Shown here: positions 1 through 8,526 of the stretch, piece after piece | How the letters are laid out: every line of letters starts with the position of its first letter | Numbering within the stretch: the stretch's first letter is position 1 | Source: BNXB01 sp031556375 | Lineage (GTDB): Bacteria > Bacteroidota > Bacteroidia > Bacteroidales > Azobacteroidaceae | Assembly (NCBI GenBank): GCA_031556375.1 | Contig: JAVBTA010000016.1 | Location: 62,001 to 126,000, forward strand | DNA: 64,000 nucleotides | Reading direction: 5' to 3' | Made by a program: the position numbers and the translations under genes | The notes under the pieces: generated by a model | Seen by the model: the letters and a program-made list of their open reading frames with translations, nothing else | Database searches by the model: none | Told to the model about the DNA's origin: nothing

Positions 1-1
1 T

Positions 2-1621
2 TACAAGCAAAAGAGAATCGAGACTGAAGCGGCAAAGAAAGCTTTCATTGAAAATGGCGGTGAAGAATCGGAATTTGTTGCGCCAGTCGATAGCCTGGAA
101 GAGAGTTTCAAAGAAAAATTACAATCTTTCCGTGAAAAAAGAGCATCTTTGACAGCGGAGAGTGAAAAAATAAAAGAACAGAACCTAAAAGCGAAGCAAG
201 CAATTATTGAAGAATTGAAAGCTTTGATAGAGAGCCAGGATGATTTTTATAAGGTATATAATGAATTCCGTCGTTTACAACAACAATGGAAAGATATCAA
301 ACAAGTTCCTCAGGCTAGTGTTAATGATCTTTGGAAAGCATACCAACATTACAGCGAAAAATTCTATGATTTGTTGAAGATCAACAATGAGATGCGTGAC
401 TATGATTTCAAGAAAAACCTGGAATTAAAAATTGCACTTTGTGAGGCTTCTGAACGTCTGGATGAAGAAAGTGATGTAGTATCGGCATTTTATCAATTGC
501 AAAACCTTCATCAGGAATGGCGGGAAATCGGTCCGGTTGCAAAAGAACTGAGAGAAGAGATCTGGTCTCGTTTTAAGAAGGCATCTACTGTAGTGAATAA
601 AAAGCATCAGGATCATTTTGAAGGTTTACGTTCGTTGGAACAACGTAATTTGGATGAAAAAACAGCGATCTGTGAAGAAATGGAAGCTGTTGATTATTCT
701 AAATTAGCAACTTTCAAGGATTGGGACGAGCAAAATAAACGGGTTTTGGATCTTCAGGAAAAATGGAAGACTATTGGTTTCGCTCCAAAGAAGAATAATG
801 TAAAGATATTTGAACGCTTCCGTGCATCTTGTGATACTTTCTTCCAAAAGAAAAGTGATTTCTATAAGGGAATCAAAGAAGGAATGGAAGCCAATTACGA
901 AAAGAAAAAAACTTTGTGTGAAAAAGCAGAGGCTTTGAAAGATAGTCCGGATTGGAAAGAAACGACAGACAAGTTGATTGCTTTGCAAAAAGAATGGAAA
1001 ACGGTAGGGCCCGTTTCACGTAAATATTCTGATGTTATCTGGAAACGTTTTATTGCTGCTTGCGATTATTTCTTCGAGCAAAAGAGTGCGCATTTCTCTT
1101 CTCAGAAATCAGAAGAGATGGAGAATCTTAAACTAAAGAAAGACCTGATCAAGAAACTGAAAGAAATTGATGAAACTATCGATAGCAAAGAGGCTGTTTC
1201 TATTGTACGTGGAGTCATTTCTGAATGGAATGCTGTCGGCCATGTACCATTCCGCGATAAAGATAAAATTTATAAAGAGTATAGGGAGGCTGTCGATAAA
1301 CAATTTGACAGATTGAAAGTTGATGAATCAGAACGTCGTTTGCAGTCTTTCAAATCGAATATGAATGATATTGTAAACTCCGGAGATAAGCCTAAGAATA
1401 AGCTGTTTGGAGAGCGTGAAAAGCTGATGAGAACTTACGATCGTCTCAAGAGTGACATTCAGACCTATGAAAACAATATCGGATTTTTATCTATATCGTC
1501 TAAAGGTGGAGGTGGTTTAGTGAAAGATATGAATCATAAGATTGAAAGTTTGAAGGAAGAACTTAGTTTGATTATCAAGAAAATTGAATTGATCGACGAA
1601 AATCTGGAAGGTCAGAAATAA
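2..1621 (+). CDS. DUF349 repeat protein, 5' end outside the window
   Basis: The frame is open from the left edge, so the N-terminus is missing. The first in-frame start codon (TTG at 149) is probably internal, because similar charged helical sequence continues upstream of it. The product is almost all charged alpha-helix and carries at least five tandem units marked by a W-x(n)-W/V-x-P core: QQWKDIKQVP, EWREIGPV, KWKTIGFAP, EWKTVGPV and EWNAVGHVP. This is the pattern of DUF349 repeats. There is no signal peptide or membrane segment, so it should be cytoplasmic. The biochemical role of the family is not settled and nothing here resolves it. The gene ends in TAA and is followed by an intrinsic terminator, so it is the last gene of its transcript. 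Confidence 0.85.
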   Translation, partial: YKQKRIETEAAKKAFIENGGEESEFVAPVDSLEESFKEKLQSFREKRASLTAESEKIKEQNLKAKQAIIEELKALIESQDDFYKVYNEFRRLQQQWKDIKQVPQASVNDLWKAYQHYSEKFYDLLKINNEMRDYDFKKNLELKIALCEASERLDEESDVVSAFYQLQNLHQEWREIGPVAKELREEIWSRFKKASTVVNKKHQDHFEGLRSLEQRNLDEKTAICEEMEAVDYSKLATFKDWDEQNKRVLDLQEKWKTIGFAPKKNNVKIFERFRASCDTFFQKKSDFYKGIKEGMEANYEKKKTLCEKAEALKDSPDWKETTDKLIALQKEWKTVGPVSRKYSDVIWKRFIAACDYFFEQKSAHFSSQKSEEMENLKLKKDLIKKLKEIDETIDSKEAVSIVRGVISEWNAVGHVPFRDKDKIYKEYREAVDKQFDRLKVDESERRLQSFKSNMNDIVNSGDKPKNKLFGEREKLMRTYDRLKSDIQTYENNIGFLSISSKGGGGLVKDMNHKIESLKEELSLIIKKIELIDENLEGQK

Positions 1622-1634
1622 TAATTTTAAATAG

Positions 1635-1678
1635 AAAGGCACGAAGAATATGTTGAATCTTCGTGCTTTTTCGTTTTT
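1635..1678 (+). terminator. Intrinsic terminator after the DUF349 gene
   Basis: Arms at 1635-1647 and 1658-1670 pair over about 13 positions around a GCACGAAGA core with one G-T wobble. A run rich in T follows to 1678. It lies between the DUF349 stop and the pfkA start ten bases later, so pfkA probably has a promoter overlapping it or reads through it. Confidence 0.85.
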
Positions 1679-1687
1679 ATATAACAC

Positions 1688-2713
1688 ATGAAAATAGGAA
1701 TTTTATCTTCCGGAGGAGATTGTCCGGGTATCAATGCGACGATTCGTGGGGTCGGAAAGACAGCGATGACACATTTTGGTATGGAGGTCATTGGTATCAA
1801 AAGTGGCTTTTTAGGACTTTTGAGTAAAAAAGAAGAAGACATAATTCCTCTTGATAATGAAGCTTTATCCGGTATTCTCAATCTGGGTGGTACTATTCTG
1901 GGAACTTCCAGGGAGAAACCATTTAAGAAAATACTAAACTCTGAGACAGAAGAAAAGCCTCAGATCATTCTGGATGCTTATAATGACCTGGGATTGGATT
2001 GCTTGGTTTGTATAGGTGGAAATGGCACCCAAAAAACAGCTTATCAGTTATCCCAGTTAGGATTGAATGTCATTGGTATCCCTAAAACGATTGATAATGA
2101 TGTCTGGGGTACGGATGTTACTTTCGGGTTTGATACTGCGGTTGATATTGCTACGGAAGCTATCGACAGGTTACATTCGACTGCCAGCTCCCATAAGCGG
2201 GTGATGGTCATCGAACTGATGGGACACCATGCCGGTTGGATCACATTGTATGCCGGAATGGCCGGAGGTGCTGATGTAATCCTGATTCCTGAACTCGGAT
2301 TTGATATAAATAAGGTAAATAAAGCCATTCTGGAAAGAGCAAAACGCGATAAACCATACTCTATTGTAGCGATTGCAGAAGGGCTTGAAATTGAAGATCC
2401 AAAGCTTCGTCCTGCTATCTATATTTCCCAAATGATTGAAGAAATGACCGGGATTGAGACCCGTGAAACGGTCTTAGGATATGTACAACGTGGAGGTAGT
2501 CCGTCTGCGTTCGACCGTAACCTGGGTACCCGTTTAGGGGGACATGCTACTGAATTGATTGCAAAAGGACAGTTTGGCCGCATGGTTTCCATGCAAGGGG
2601 GTAAAATTTCGTCATTACCCTTGGAAGAGGTGGCCGGTAAATTAAAGTTGGTAACTCCGGATCACGACCTGATAACTCAGGGAAAACGAATGGGGATTTC
2701 TTTTGGAGTTTGA
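1688..2713 (+). CDS. pfkA: 6-phosphofructokinase
   Basis: Phosphorylates fructose 6-phosphate to fructose 1,6-bisphosphate in glycolysis; cytoplasmic. Landmarks are the N-terminal GGDCPG nucleotide loop (residues 9-14), GGNGT at 110-114, PKTIDND at 132-138 with the catalytic-base Asp136, and MGHHAGW at about 178. At 341 residues it is near the usual length. By position, Gly113 corresponds to E. coli Gly104 and Lys133 to Gly124. From family knowledge, a Gly at the first site favours ATP over pyrophosphate, while the Lys is typical of the mixed-substrate group III enzymes. The Mg-binding Asp103 of E. coli is Asn112 here. The gene is convergent with the TPM gene, with a 3-base gap. Confidence 0.93.
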   Translation: MKIGILSSGGDCPGINATIRGVGKTAMTHFGMEVIGIKSGFLGLLSKKEEDIIPLDNEALSGILNLGGTILGTSREKPFKKILNSETEEKPQIILDAYNDLGLDCLVCIGGNGTQKTAYQLSQLGLNVIGIPKTIDNDVWGTDVTFGFDTAVDIATEAIDRLHSTASSHKRVMVIELMGHHAGWITLYAGMAGGADVILIPELGFDINKVNKAILERAKRDKPYSIVAIAEGLEIEDPKLRPAIYISQMIEEMTGIETRETVLGYVQRGGSPSAFDRNLGTRLGGHATELIAKGQFGRMVSMQGGKISSLPLEEVAGKLKLVTPDHDLITQGKRMGISFGV

Positions 2714-2716
2714 GGT

Positions 2717-3955
2717 TTACCAGCCTCCTCTGGCTCCGCCGCCGCCGGTACCTCCGCCGCCCCAAGAACCTCCGCCACCACCAAAACTGCTGCCTCCACC
2801 CCAGGAGCTACCACCTCTGCTATTTCCACTTGAAATGATGATCATAGGGATAATGTACTTTATCAGGTCTTTTGAATGACAATTTTTACAGGAATAGGTT
2901 TTCTGTCCCTGTCCTTTGCTAAAAGTACTGGCTCGTTGTAATATTCTATCATCAGATAATTGATAAGTCCTGGCATGACAATGCGGACATTCCGTATATA
3001 TTGATGGCTTAGTGTAAGGTAGAATATCTTTGTTGTGGCAGTTATCGCAAAGCCAGACATCATAGTCGACAGAATTAACGGTTTCTTCGCTTTGTTGGGC
3101 AGGACTTAAATATACATCTTCTTCTTTTTCGCTGAGTTTATGCATTTTATGTCCACAGTTTAAACAATTGATGGGTTTGTTACGTAGACGATTGATTATT
3201 ATAGAGTAAAAGAATAAAAATAATAACATTGGAACAGGAAAAAAGATAGTACATCCGATTATTCCGGCTTTCCAATCCCGCATTTTCAGACATTTGATAT
3301 GGTTGGTCTTTTTAGAGTTAAGTACTTGTATTGCAGAAATAAAGAATAAAATAAAGATTATTGAACCGATGGCCAGGTATATATACAGGAGTTTCTTCAC
3401 TCCGGCGGCTTTTTCATCTTTTTCTTTTTGCATTATTTCCTGTACTACTCCCGGATCTTTAATGATCTCACAGATTTTAGATATTCCGGCAATGATTCCT
3501 GCATCGAAATCGCCTCTTTTTAATTCGGGAGAAATGTCGTTCCGGATAATTCTGGAGAGGATAACATCAGGAAATACACCCTCCATGCCTGAGCCGGTAC
3601 GAAAAACCATTTCTCTCTGATCTTGAACTAAGAGGAATAACAATCCATTGTTTTTCTCATTTTTTCCAAGTCCCCAGTATTTGAAAAGCTTGGTAGCAAA
3701 ATCGTCGATGTCATCATAACCGATAGATTCAAGAAGTACAACTGCCACTTCAGCCGTAGCATATGATTCGGCTCCGGCAAGCATATTGTTGATTTGCTCT
3801 TCAGCTTGAGCAGAAATGATTCCATCCGGATTCGTCGTATAATCCCGGGCATCTTGTAAATGATCGTTAGGAACAGTCTCAACAGTGTATTGCTTGGCAT
3901 TTGCAGTTGTTGCAATGCTAATAATTGTAATCAATAATATAAAAAATCGTTTCAT
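2717..3955 (-). CDS. TPM-domain membrane protein with zinc-ribbon-like motifs and Gly-rich tail
   Basis: YgcG-like protein of 412 residues. A signal peptide (about residues 1-20) precedes a TPM domain (about 30-165, ending near GSGMEGVFPD and the SPELKRGDFDAGI stretch). Two membrane segments follow (about 190-212 and 230-256). The cytoplasmic part then has four CxxC pairs (264/267, 303/306, 323/326, 356/359) able to form two treble-clef or zinc-ribbon folds, and the last 30 residues are a Gly/Ser/Trp repeat. TPM domains are found in proteins tied to photosystem repair and to membrane quality control, but the bacterial function is unknown. The start lies 11 bases after the dgt stop, so the two genes are probably cotranscribed. 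Confidence 0.85.
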   Translation of the reverse strand: MKRFFILLITIISIATTANAKQYTVETVPNDHLQDARDYTTNPDGIISAQAEEQINNMLAGAESYATAEVAVVLLESIGYDDIDDFATKLFKYWGLGKNEKNNGLLFLLVQDQREMVFRTGSGMEGVFPDVILSRIIRNDISPELKRGDFDAGIIAGISKICEIIKDPGVVQEIMQKEKDEKAAGVKKLLYIYLAIGSIIFILFFISAIQVLNSKKTNHIKCLKMRDWKAGIIGCTIFFPVPMLLFLFFYSIIINRLRNKPINCLNCGHKMHKLSEKEEDVYLSPAQQSEETVNSVDYDVWLCDNCHNKDILPYTKPSIYTECPHCHARTYQLSDDRILQRASTFSKGQGQKTYSCKNCHSKDLIKYIIPMIIISSGNSRGGSSWGGGSSFGGGGGSWGGGGTGGGGARGGW

Positions 3956-3966
3956 TTTTCAGGTTT

Positions 3967-5298
3967 TTATAGGGATGGCAAACTCATACCAGTGATCTTA
4001 CGATAAAGATCAAGGGCATAAATATCCGTCATTCCGGAAATATAATCTACTACAGCTTGTGTTTTTGTATAATCACTAACGTTTGATTTTTCGTATTGTT
4101 CCGGAATACGTTCGATTAATAATTCAGAGTATTTTTTCCCCGGATAACGAACGGCATCCAACAGACAATCCAACAGGAACCCAATGATCCGGAAACCGGC
4201 CAGTTCGATATCGACTACGATTTGAGAACGGTAGATTTTTTCTATAGCTGTTTTAGAACAGATCTCATAAGCCGATTTTGGAGTTTCTCCGATATATTTT
4301 ATCAAAGATTTTTCAAATTTACCTTGTAGGATATTTTTTTCATTTACAATGAATACCCGGCAACATTCGTCGATCAATATCCCGATTACGGAAGAGCGGA
4401 GGTAGGCAATCTTTTCGTTCATATCGTTTACCATACCCATAATGTTCAAAGCCCTGTTTCTCTTTTCTTCTGAGAAGAAGTTCAGCATCAGTTCGATACA
4501 TTCTTCAGAGGATAAGAGCTTTAACTTATGAGCGTCTTCGATGTCCATAATCTGGTAGCAAATGTCGTCGGCAGCTTCCACCAGATACACAAGAGGATGA
4601 CGGGCATATTGAATGGGATTTTCACACAGTTGTATCAATCCTAATTCATTTGCAATTTTTTGATAATCAGACTCTTCTGAAGCAAAAAAACCAAATTTCC
4701 CTTTTTTCGGATCACAACTGAGTGATGAATAGGGGTATTTGACGATTGAAGATAACGTAGAGTAAGTCATAGCAAATCCACCCTTTCTTCTGCCATTGAA
4801 TTGATGTGTTAATAGACGCAATGAATTGGCATTCCCTTCAAAATGAGTAAAATCACTGACTCGCTCTTCTTGTTCCTGGAGTTTTTCAATCCATTCTCTT
4901 CCGTTTCCTTCGGAAAAATAAGTCGAAATTGCTTTTTCTCCTGAATGTCCGAAAGGGGGGTTTCCTAAATCGTGGGCCAGACAAGCTGCGGAAACGATAG
5001 ATCCCATTTCAAGCAGGGCAGAGCATTTTTGTTTGGAGGCTTTGAATAATTGTCTTCCACAAATATCTCCGAGGGACCGCCCTACACAGGCTACTTCCAG
5101 GCTGTGTGTCAGTCTGTTGTGAACGAAAATACTTCCGGGTAGAGGAAATACCTGCGTTTTATTTTGCAATCTCCTGAAAGGAGCAGAGAATATAAGCCGG
5201 TCGTAATCTCGCTGAAAATCAGTACGTTCACGCTTCGATTCGTCATGGTAAGACTCCATGCCGAAACGTTTATCAGATAATAATTTTTCCCATTTCAT
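3967..5298 (-). CDS. dgt: Deoxyguanosinetriphosphate triphosphohydrolase (dGTPase)
   Basis: HD-superfamily enzyme that cleaves dGTP to deoxyguanosine and triphosphate, tuning the dNTP pool. Metal ligands are visible as His65 (RLTHSLEV), His109-Asp110 in AHDLGNPPFGHSGE, and a later Asp in VEAADDICYQIMD that completes the HD site. The FRRLQNKTQVFP stretch at about 41-52 is characteristic of bacterial dGTPases. Length (443) fits the family. The ATG start is preceded by a TATCTTTG -7 box 47 bases upstream. It is divergent from purM and leads the TPM gene. Confidence 0.92.
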   Translation of the reverse strand: MKWEKLLSDKRFGMESYHDESKRERTDFQRDYDRLIFSAPFRRLQNKTQVFPLPGSIFVHNRLTHSLEVACVGRSLGDICGRQLFKASKQKCSALLEMGSIVSAACLAHDLGNPPFGHSGEKAISTYFSEGNGREWIEKLQEQEERVSDFTHFEGNANSLRLLTHQFNGRRKGGFAMTYSTLSSIVKYPYSSLSCDPKKGKFGFFASEESDYQKIANELGLIQLCENPIQYARHPLVYLVEAADDICYQIMDIEDAHKLKLLSSEECIELMLNFFSEEKRNRALNIMGMVNDMNEKIAYLRSSVIGILIDECCRVFIVNEKNILQGKFEKSLIKYIGETPKSAYEICSKTAIEKIYRSQIVVDIELAGFRIIGFLLDCLLDAVRYPGKKYSELLIERIPEQYEKSNVSDYTKTQAVVDYISGMTDIYALDLYRKITGMSLPSL

Positions 5299-5344
5299 AC
5301 AGATTACAAAATTAATATATAAAAAACATGAAGTAGCAAAGAGA

Positions 5345-5352
5345 CAAAGATA
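5345..5352 (-). promoter_or_regulatory. -7 box of the dgt promoter
   Basis: Reads TATCTTTG on the minus strand, an exact match to the Bacteroidota TAnnTTTG element, 47 bases before the dgt ATG. I see no clear TTTG at the expected -33 distance. Confidence 0.5.
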
Positions 5353-5408
5353 TTTTCATATCTTCAAAAAAAAGTGTTACTTTGCAGTCAAATAACAGAT
5401 TAAAAGAC

Positions 5409-6575
5409 ATGAGCGATCAACGGTATAACCAGCGTGGAGTTTCGGCTTCAAAAGAAGATGTACATAATGCAATCAAGAATATAGATAAGGGTATTTTTCC
5501 TAATGCTTTTTGTAAAATTATCCCGGATATTCTGGGTGGCGATCCGGATTATTGTAATATCATGCATGCCGATGGCGCCGGTACCAAATCTTCCCTGGCT
5601 TATATTTACTGGAAAGAAACCGGTGATATTTCGGTATGGAAAGGTATTGCTCAGGATGCCCTGATCATGAATATCGATGATCTATTGTGTGTAGGAGCTA
5701 CAGATAATATTCTGCTTTCGTCGACGATTGGTCGTAATAAGCATTTGATTCCGGGAGAAGTGATATCCGCGATCATTAATGGAACAAACGAACTTTGCGA
5801 AGAGTTGGCAAAAGTCGGTGTAAATATTTATCCAACCGGTGGGGAAACTGCTGATGTGGGTGATGTGGTTCGCACGATTATTGTGGACAGTACCGTGACC
5901 TGCCGGATGAAACGTTCGGAGGTGATCGATAATGCCAATATACAAGCCGGAGATGTGATTGTAGGGTTGAGTTCTTCGGGACAAGCAACCTACGAAGATA
6001 CATATAACGGAGGAATGGGCAGTAATGGGCTTACTTCCGCCCGCCACGACGTTTTCTCGAACTATCTGGCATCACTATATCCTGAAAGTTATGACGCGGC
6101 AGTACCGGCTGATTTGGTATATTCCGGAGGTAAAAAACTAACGGATAAAGTTGAAGGAACTCCTTACGATGCGGGGAAATTGGTTTTATCTCCGACCCGT
6201 ACTTATGCTCCGGTAATCAAGTCTATACTTGATCTGATGAGAGATAAAGTGCATGGTATGGTGCATTGTTCGGGAGGTGCGCAAACAAAAATACTCCATT
6301 TCATCGGGAATTTGAAGGTTACGAAGAATAATATGTTCCCTGTACCTCCTTTGTTCCGGTTGATTCAGGAAGAATCCGGTACCGATTGGAAAGAAATGTA
6401 TAAAGTATTCAATATGGGTCACCGGATGGAGATCTATTTACCAAAGGAACATGCTTCGAAAATAATTGAGATTTCGCAATCATTCGGGATAGATGCTCAG
6501 ATTGTCGGTTTTGTAGAAGCTTCCGATAAAAAAGAATTGATTATTGAAAGTGAATACGGCCGGTTTGAATACTAA
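5409..6575 (+). CDS. purM: Phosphoribosylformylglycinamidine cyclo-ligase (AIR synthase)
   Basis: Catalyses ATP-dependent closure of FGAM to aminoimidazole ribotide, step five of purine synthesis; cytoplasmic. The AIRS fold is recognisable from HADGAGTKSSLAY (about 48-60, matching the GVGTK loop of PurM), IAQDALIMNIDDLLCVGA, and the Gly-rich PTGGETADVGD near residue 144. At 388 residues it is longer than E. coli PurM (about 345), as is common for the Bacteroidota form. I chose ATG 5409 over the upstream TTG at 5382 because the latter lies in an apparent promoter region (a TTACTTTGC stretch). The 3' end overlaps the radical SAM gene by up to 32 bases, implying coupled translation. Confidence 0.88.
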   Translation: MSDQRYNQRGVSASKEDVHNAIKNIDKGIFPNAFCKIIPDILGGDPDYCNIMHADGAGTKSSLAYIYWKETGDISVWKGIAQDALIMNIDDLLCVGATDNILLSSTIGRNKHLIPGEVISAIINGTNELCEELAKVGVNIYPTGGETADVGDVVRTIIVDSTVTCRMKRSEVIDNANIQAGDVIVGLSSSGQATYEDTYNGGMGSNGLTSARHDVFSNYLASLYPESYDAAVPADLVYSGGKKLTDKVEGTPYDAGKLVLSPTRTYAPVIKSILDLMRDKVHGMVHCSGGAQTKILHFIGNLKVTKNNMFPVPPLFRLIQEESGTDWKEMYKVFNMGHRMEIYLPKEHASKIIEISQSFGIDAQIVGFVEASDKKELIIESEYGRFEY

Positions 6576-7488
6576 GCCTTACAACGATTTTGCGGATTTT
6601 CTGACAAAGCACTTTCCTTGTAAAGTTCAGAAAATATCGATTAATGCAGGATTTACCTGCCCTAACCGGGATGGGACCAAAGGTTTAGGGGGATGTACAT
6701 ATTGCAACAATCAGACTTTTAGTCCCGAATATTGTTATACAGGGAAATCGGTTCCAGAACAGTTGGGAGAGGGGATTCAGTTTTTTTCAAGTAAGTATCC
6801 GCAAATGAAGTTTCTTGCCTATTTTCAAGCTTATACAAATACTTATGGCGAGCTTTCAAAATTATTGGAGTTGTACCATGAAGCGTTGAAGCACCCTGAT
6901 GTGGTCGGATTGATTATCGGAACCCGTCCGGATTGTATGCCTGATGAGCTCCTGAATGAGTTGAAGAAAATCTCAGAAAGATACTTTATCCTGATAGAAT
7001 ATGGGGTTGAATCTACGAATAATGATACCTTGTTGTTTATTAACAGGGGACATACTTATGAAGATGCAGTCGATGCCATTAACCGTACAGTTTCGCATGG
7101 ATTGATGTGTGGAGTTCATCTGATTTTGGACCTGCCGGGAGAAAACAGGGAAATGATACTTTCACATGCTTCAAAGATATCGGAATTACCATTGACGACA
7201 ATTAAATTACACCAATTACAATTGATCCGGAATACTAAAATGGCTCGTCAGTTTGAAGAAAGCCCCGGATTATTTCATCTCTTTGAGTTGAATGAGTATA
7301 TTGATCTGTGTATCGATTTTATGGAGCGCCTCAATCCGGATTTTGTCCTGGAGAGGTTTGTCTCACAATCTCCCAAAAATCTATTGATTGCTCCCGATTG
7401 GGGAGTGAAAAACAACGAATTCACCGTGAAAATCAACCGTAGGATTGCAGAACGGGGAAGTTATCAGGGGAGATTATTTAACCTTTAG
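6544..7488 (+). CDS. TIGR01212-family radical SAM protein (YhcC-like)
   Basis: Radical SAM enzyme of about 310 residues. The cluster-binding cysteines are Cys39, Cys51 and Cys54 in the pattern CPNRDG...GGCTYC, the extended C-x(11)-C-x2-C spacing of the YhcC/TIGR01212 family. The opening KPYNDF and ISINAGF motifs are diagnostic, and ESTNNDTLLFINRGH lies downstream. The substrate of YhcC-type proteins is not established. No ATG is available: the start must be TTG 6544, GTG 6550 or TTG 6565, all inside the 3' end of purM. Translational coupling to purM is therefore likely and the exact start is uncertain. The gene is convergent with the next one and their ends overlap by 11 bases. Confidence 0.85.
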   Translation: MKVNTAGLNTKPYNDFADFLTKHFPCKVQKISINAGFTCPNRDGTKGLGGCTYCNNQTFSPEYCYTGKSVPEQLGEGIQFFSSKYPQMKFLAYFQAYTNTYGELSKLLELYHEALKHPDVVGLIIGTRPDCMPDELLNELKKISERYFILIEYGVESTNNDTLLFINRGHTYEDAVDAINRTVSHGLMCGVHLILDLPGENREMILSHASKISELPLTTIKLHQLQLIRNTKMARQFEESPGLFHLFELNEYIDLCIDFMERLNPDFVLERFVSQSPKNLLIAPDWGVKNNEFTVKINRRIAERGSYQGRLFNL

Positions 7489-8467
7489 GATTCACTTTAA
7501 TGATCAGAAAGGGAGCCAGGATTCTTCCGGCAAATCCTGAAAATTTAATTATCCTGTTTGTTCCTCTGATGATAAAGGCTTTAAATGGATTTCTGTTATA
7601 CTTGTTGTAAAAACCTTTTCTAAATTCCACACGGAATCCATTTTCATTTAATATTTTCCGGTATTCTTTCAGAGGAAGGATCCGTTCCATCCAGCTTCCC
7701 GTTTGGGGGTCGCATGTATTATAATTATCAATAGCGATTGATGTTAATTGGCTTGTTTCTAGATAATTATCTACAATTCCAGAAATATCTTTATAGGTAA
7801 GTCCTCGGGTTGATTTAGCTATGTCAAAGATTTCCCTTTCGGTCATATTTTGATAATTCTCCCGGATAAAGTCTTCTCTCATACGGAGAAATATGTTTTT
7901 CTCAATATCAATCATTAATTTCCTTAATTTCCTTACTTTTTTAGGGTTGGAAGGATTGGCATAAGTTGTAAATACCATCTTGAATCCCGGATTGATCTGG
8001 TAAAGATTGGAAAAAAATATATTGAGGTCGTAAATATGCTCAATCAAGTCGGTTGCGATAAGGTAGTTAGGTTTGATCTTGTTGGATGTACAGTAAGCTA
8101 AAAGTTCGTCACTGGAGCCTTCGATAATATGGTCAGGTCCTATTTCCAGACTTGATTTTAGCTTTGTAATGGTCTGAGCGGATAAAGGGTTATTATCGCA
8201 GTATATAACTTTGAATCCCAGCATTTTGAGAAGTAGACTTAAAAATCCGGGCCCTCCGCCGAAATCGACAAACCAGGGTTGTATCTTTTCTTTTTTCAGT
8301 AAGATAAGAATAGAATCTGTGTATATACGAAAGTAATATTCAAGGTCCGGCAGTATTTTTTGGATATATTCTAAGTTATATTGATTTATTCCCAACGTTT
8401 CAAAATCAATATTCTGAATCATTTGGATGCATTCCTGGGCCTTCTGTCGAACTTCAGTTTTATCCAT
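7478..8467 (-). CDS. Class I SAM-dependent methyltransferase
   Basis: A 329-residue protein with a Rossmann methyltransferase core. Motif I is WFVDFGGGPGFLSLLL, followed by VIYCDNNPLSAQT (acidic ribose-binding position) and NYLIATDLIEHIYDLN, which resembles a UbiE/Coq5-type post-motif. There is no signal peptide. The substrate cannot be inferred. The reading frame extends upstream to an ATG at 8509, but that codon sits inside the terminator hairpin of the preceding gene, so I place the start at ATG 8467. It stands alone after that terminator and probably has its own weak promoter. Confidence 0.75.
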   Translation of the reverse strand: MDKTEVRQKAQECIQMIQNIDFETLGINQYNLEYIQKILPDLEYYFRIYTDSILILLKKEKIQPWFVDFGGGPGFLSLLLKMLGFKVIYCDNNPLSAQTITKLKSSLEIGPDHIIEGSSDELLAYCTSNKIKPNYLIATDLIEHIYDLNIFFSNLYQINPGFKMVFTTYANPSNPKKVRKLRKLMIDIEKNIFLRMREDFIRENYQNMTEREIFDIAKSTRGLTYKDISGIVDNYLETSQLTSIAIDNYNTCDPQTGSWMERILPLKEYRKILNENGFRVEFRKGFYNKYNRNPFKAFIIRGTNRIIKFSGFAGRILAPFLIIKVNPKG

Positions 8468-8470
8468 AAG

Positions 8471-8515
8471 AAATAAAAATAAAACGGCGAACAGCATAGA
8501 ACTGTTCACCGTTTT
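8471..8515 (-). terminator. Intrinsic terminator after the DUF1080 gene
   Basis: Arms at 8502-8515 and 8481-8494 pair over 14 positions (one G-T) with a 7-base loop, followed on the minus strand by a T-rich run (8480-8471). It lies 12 bases after the DUF1080 stop and fixes the start of the next gene downstream of it. Confidence 0.9.
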
Positions 8516-8526
8516 TTAAAATATTC

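Noticed and set aside
8468..8509. Upstream ATG that would extend the SAM methyltransferase
   Set aside because: It lies inside the terminator hairpin of the DUF1080 gene, so transcripts for the methyltransferase should start after it.
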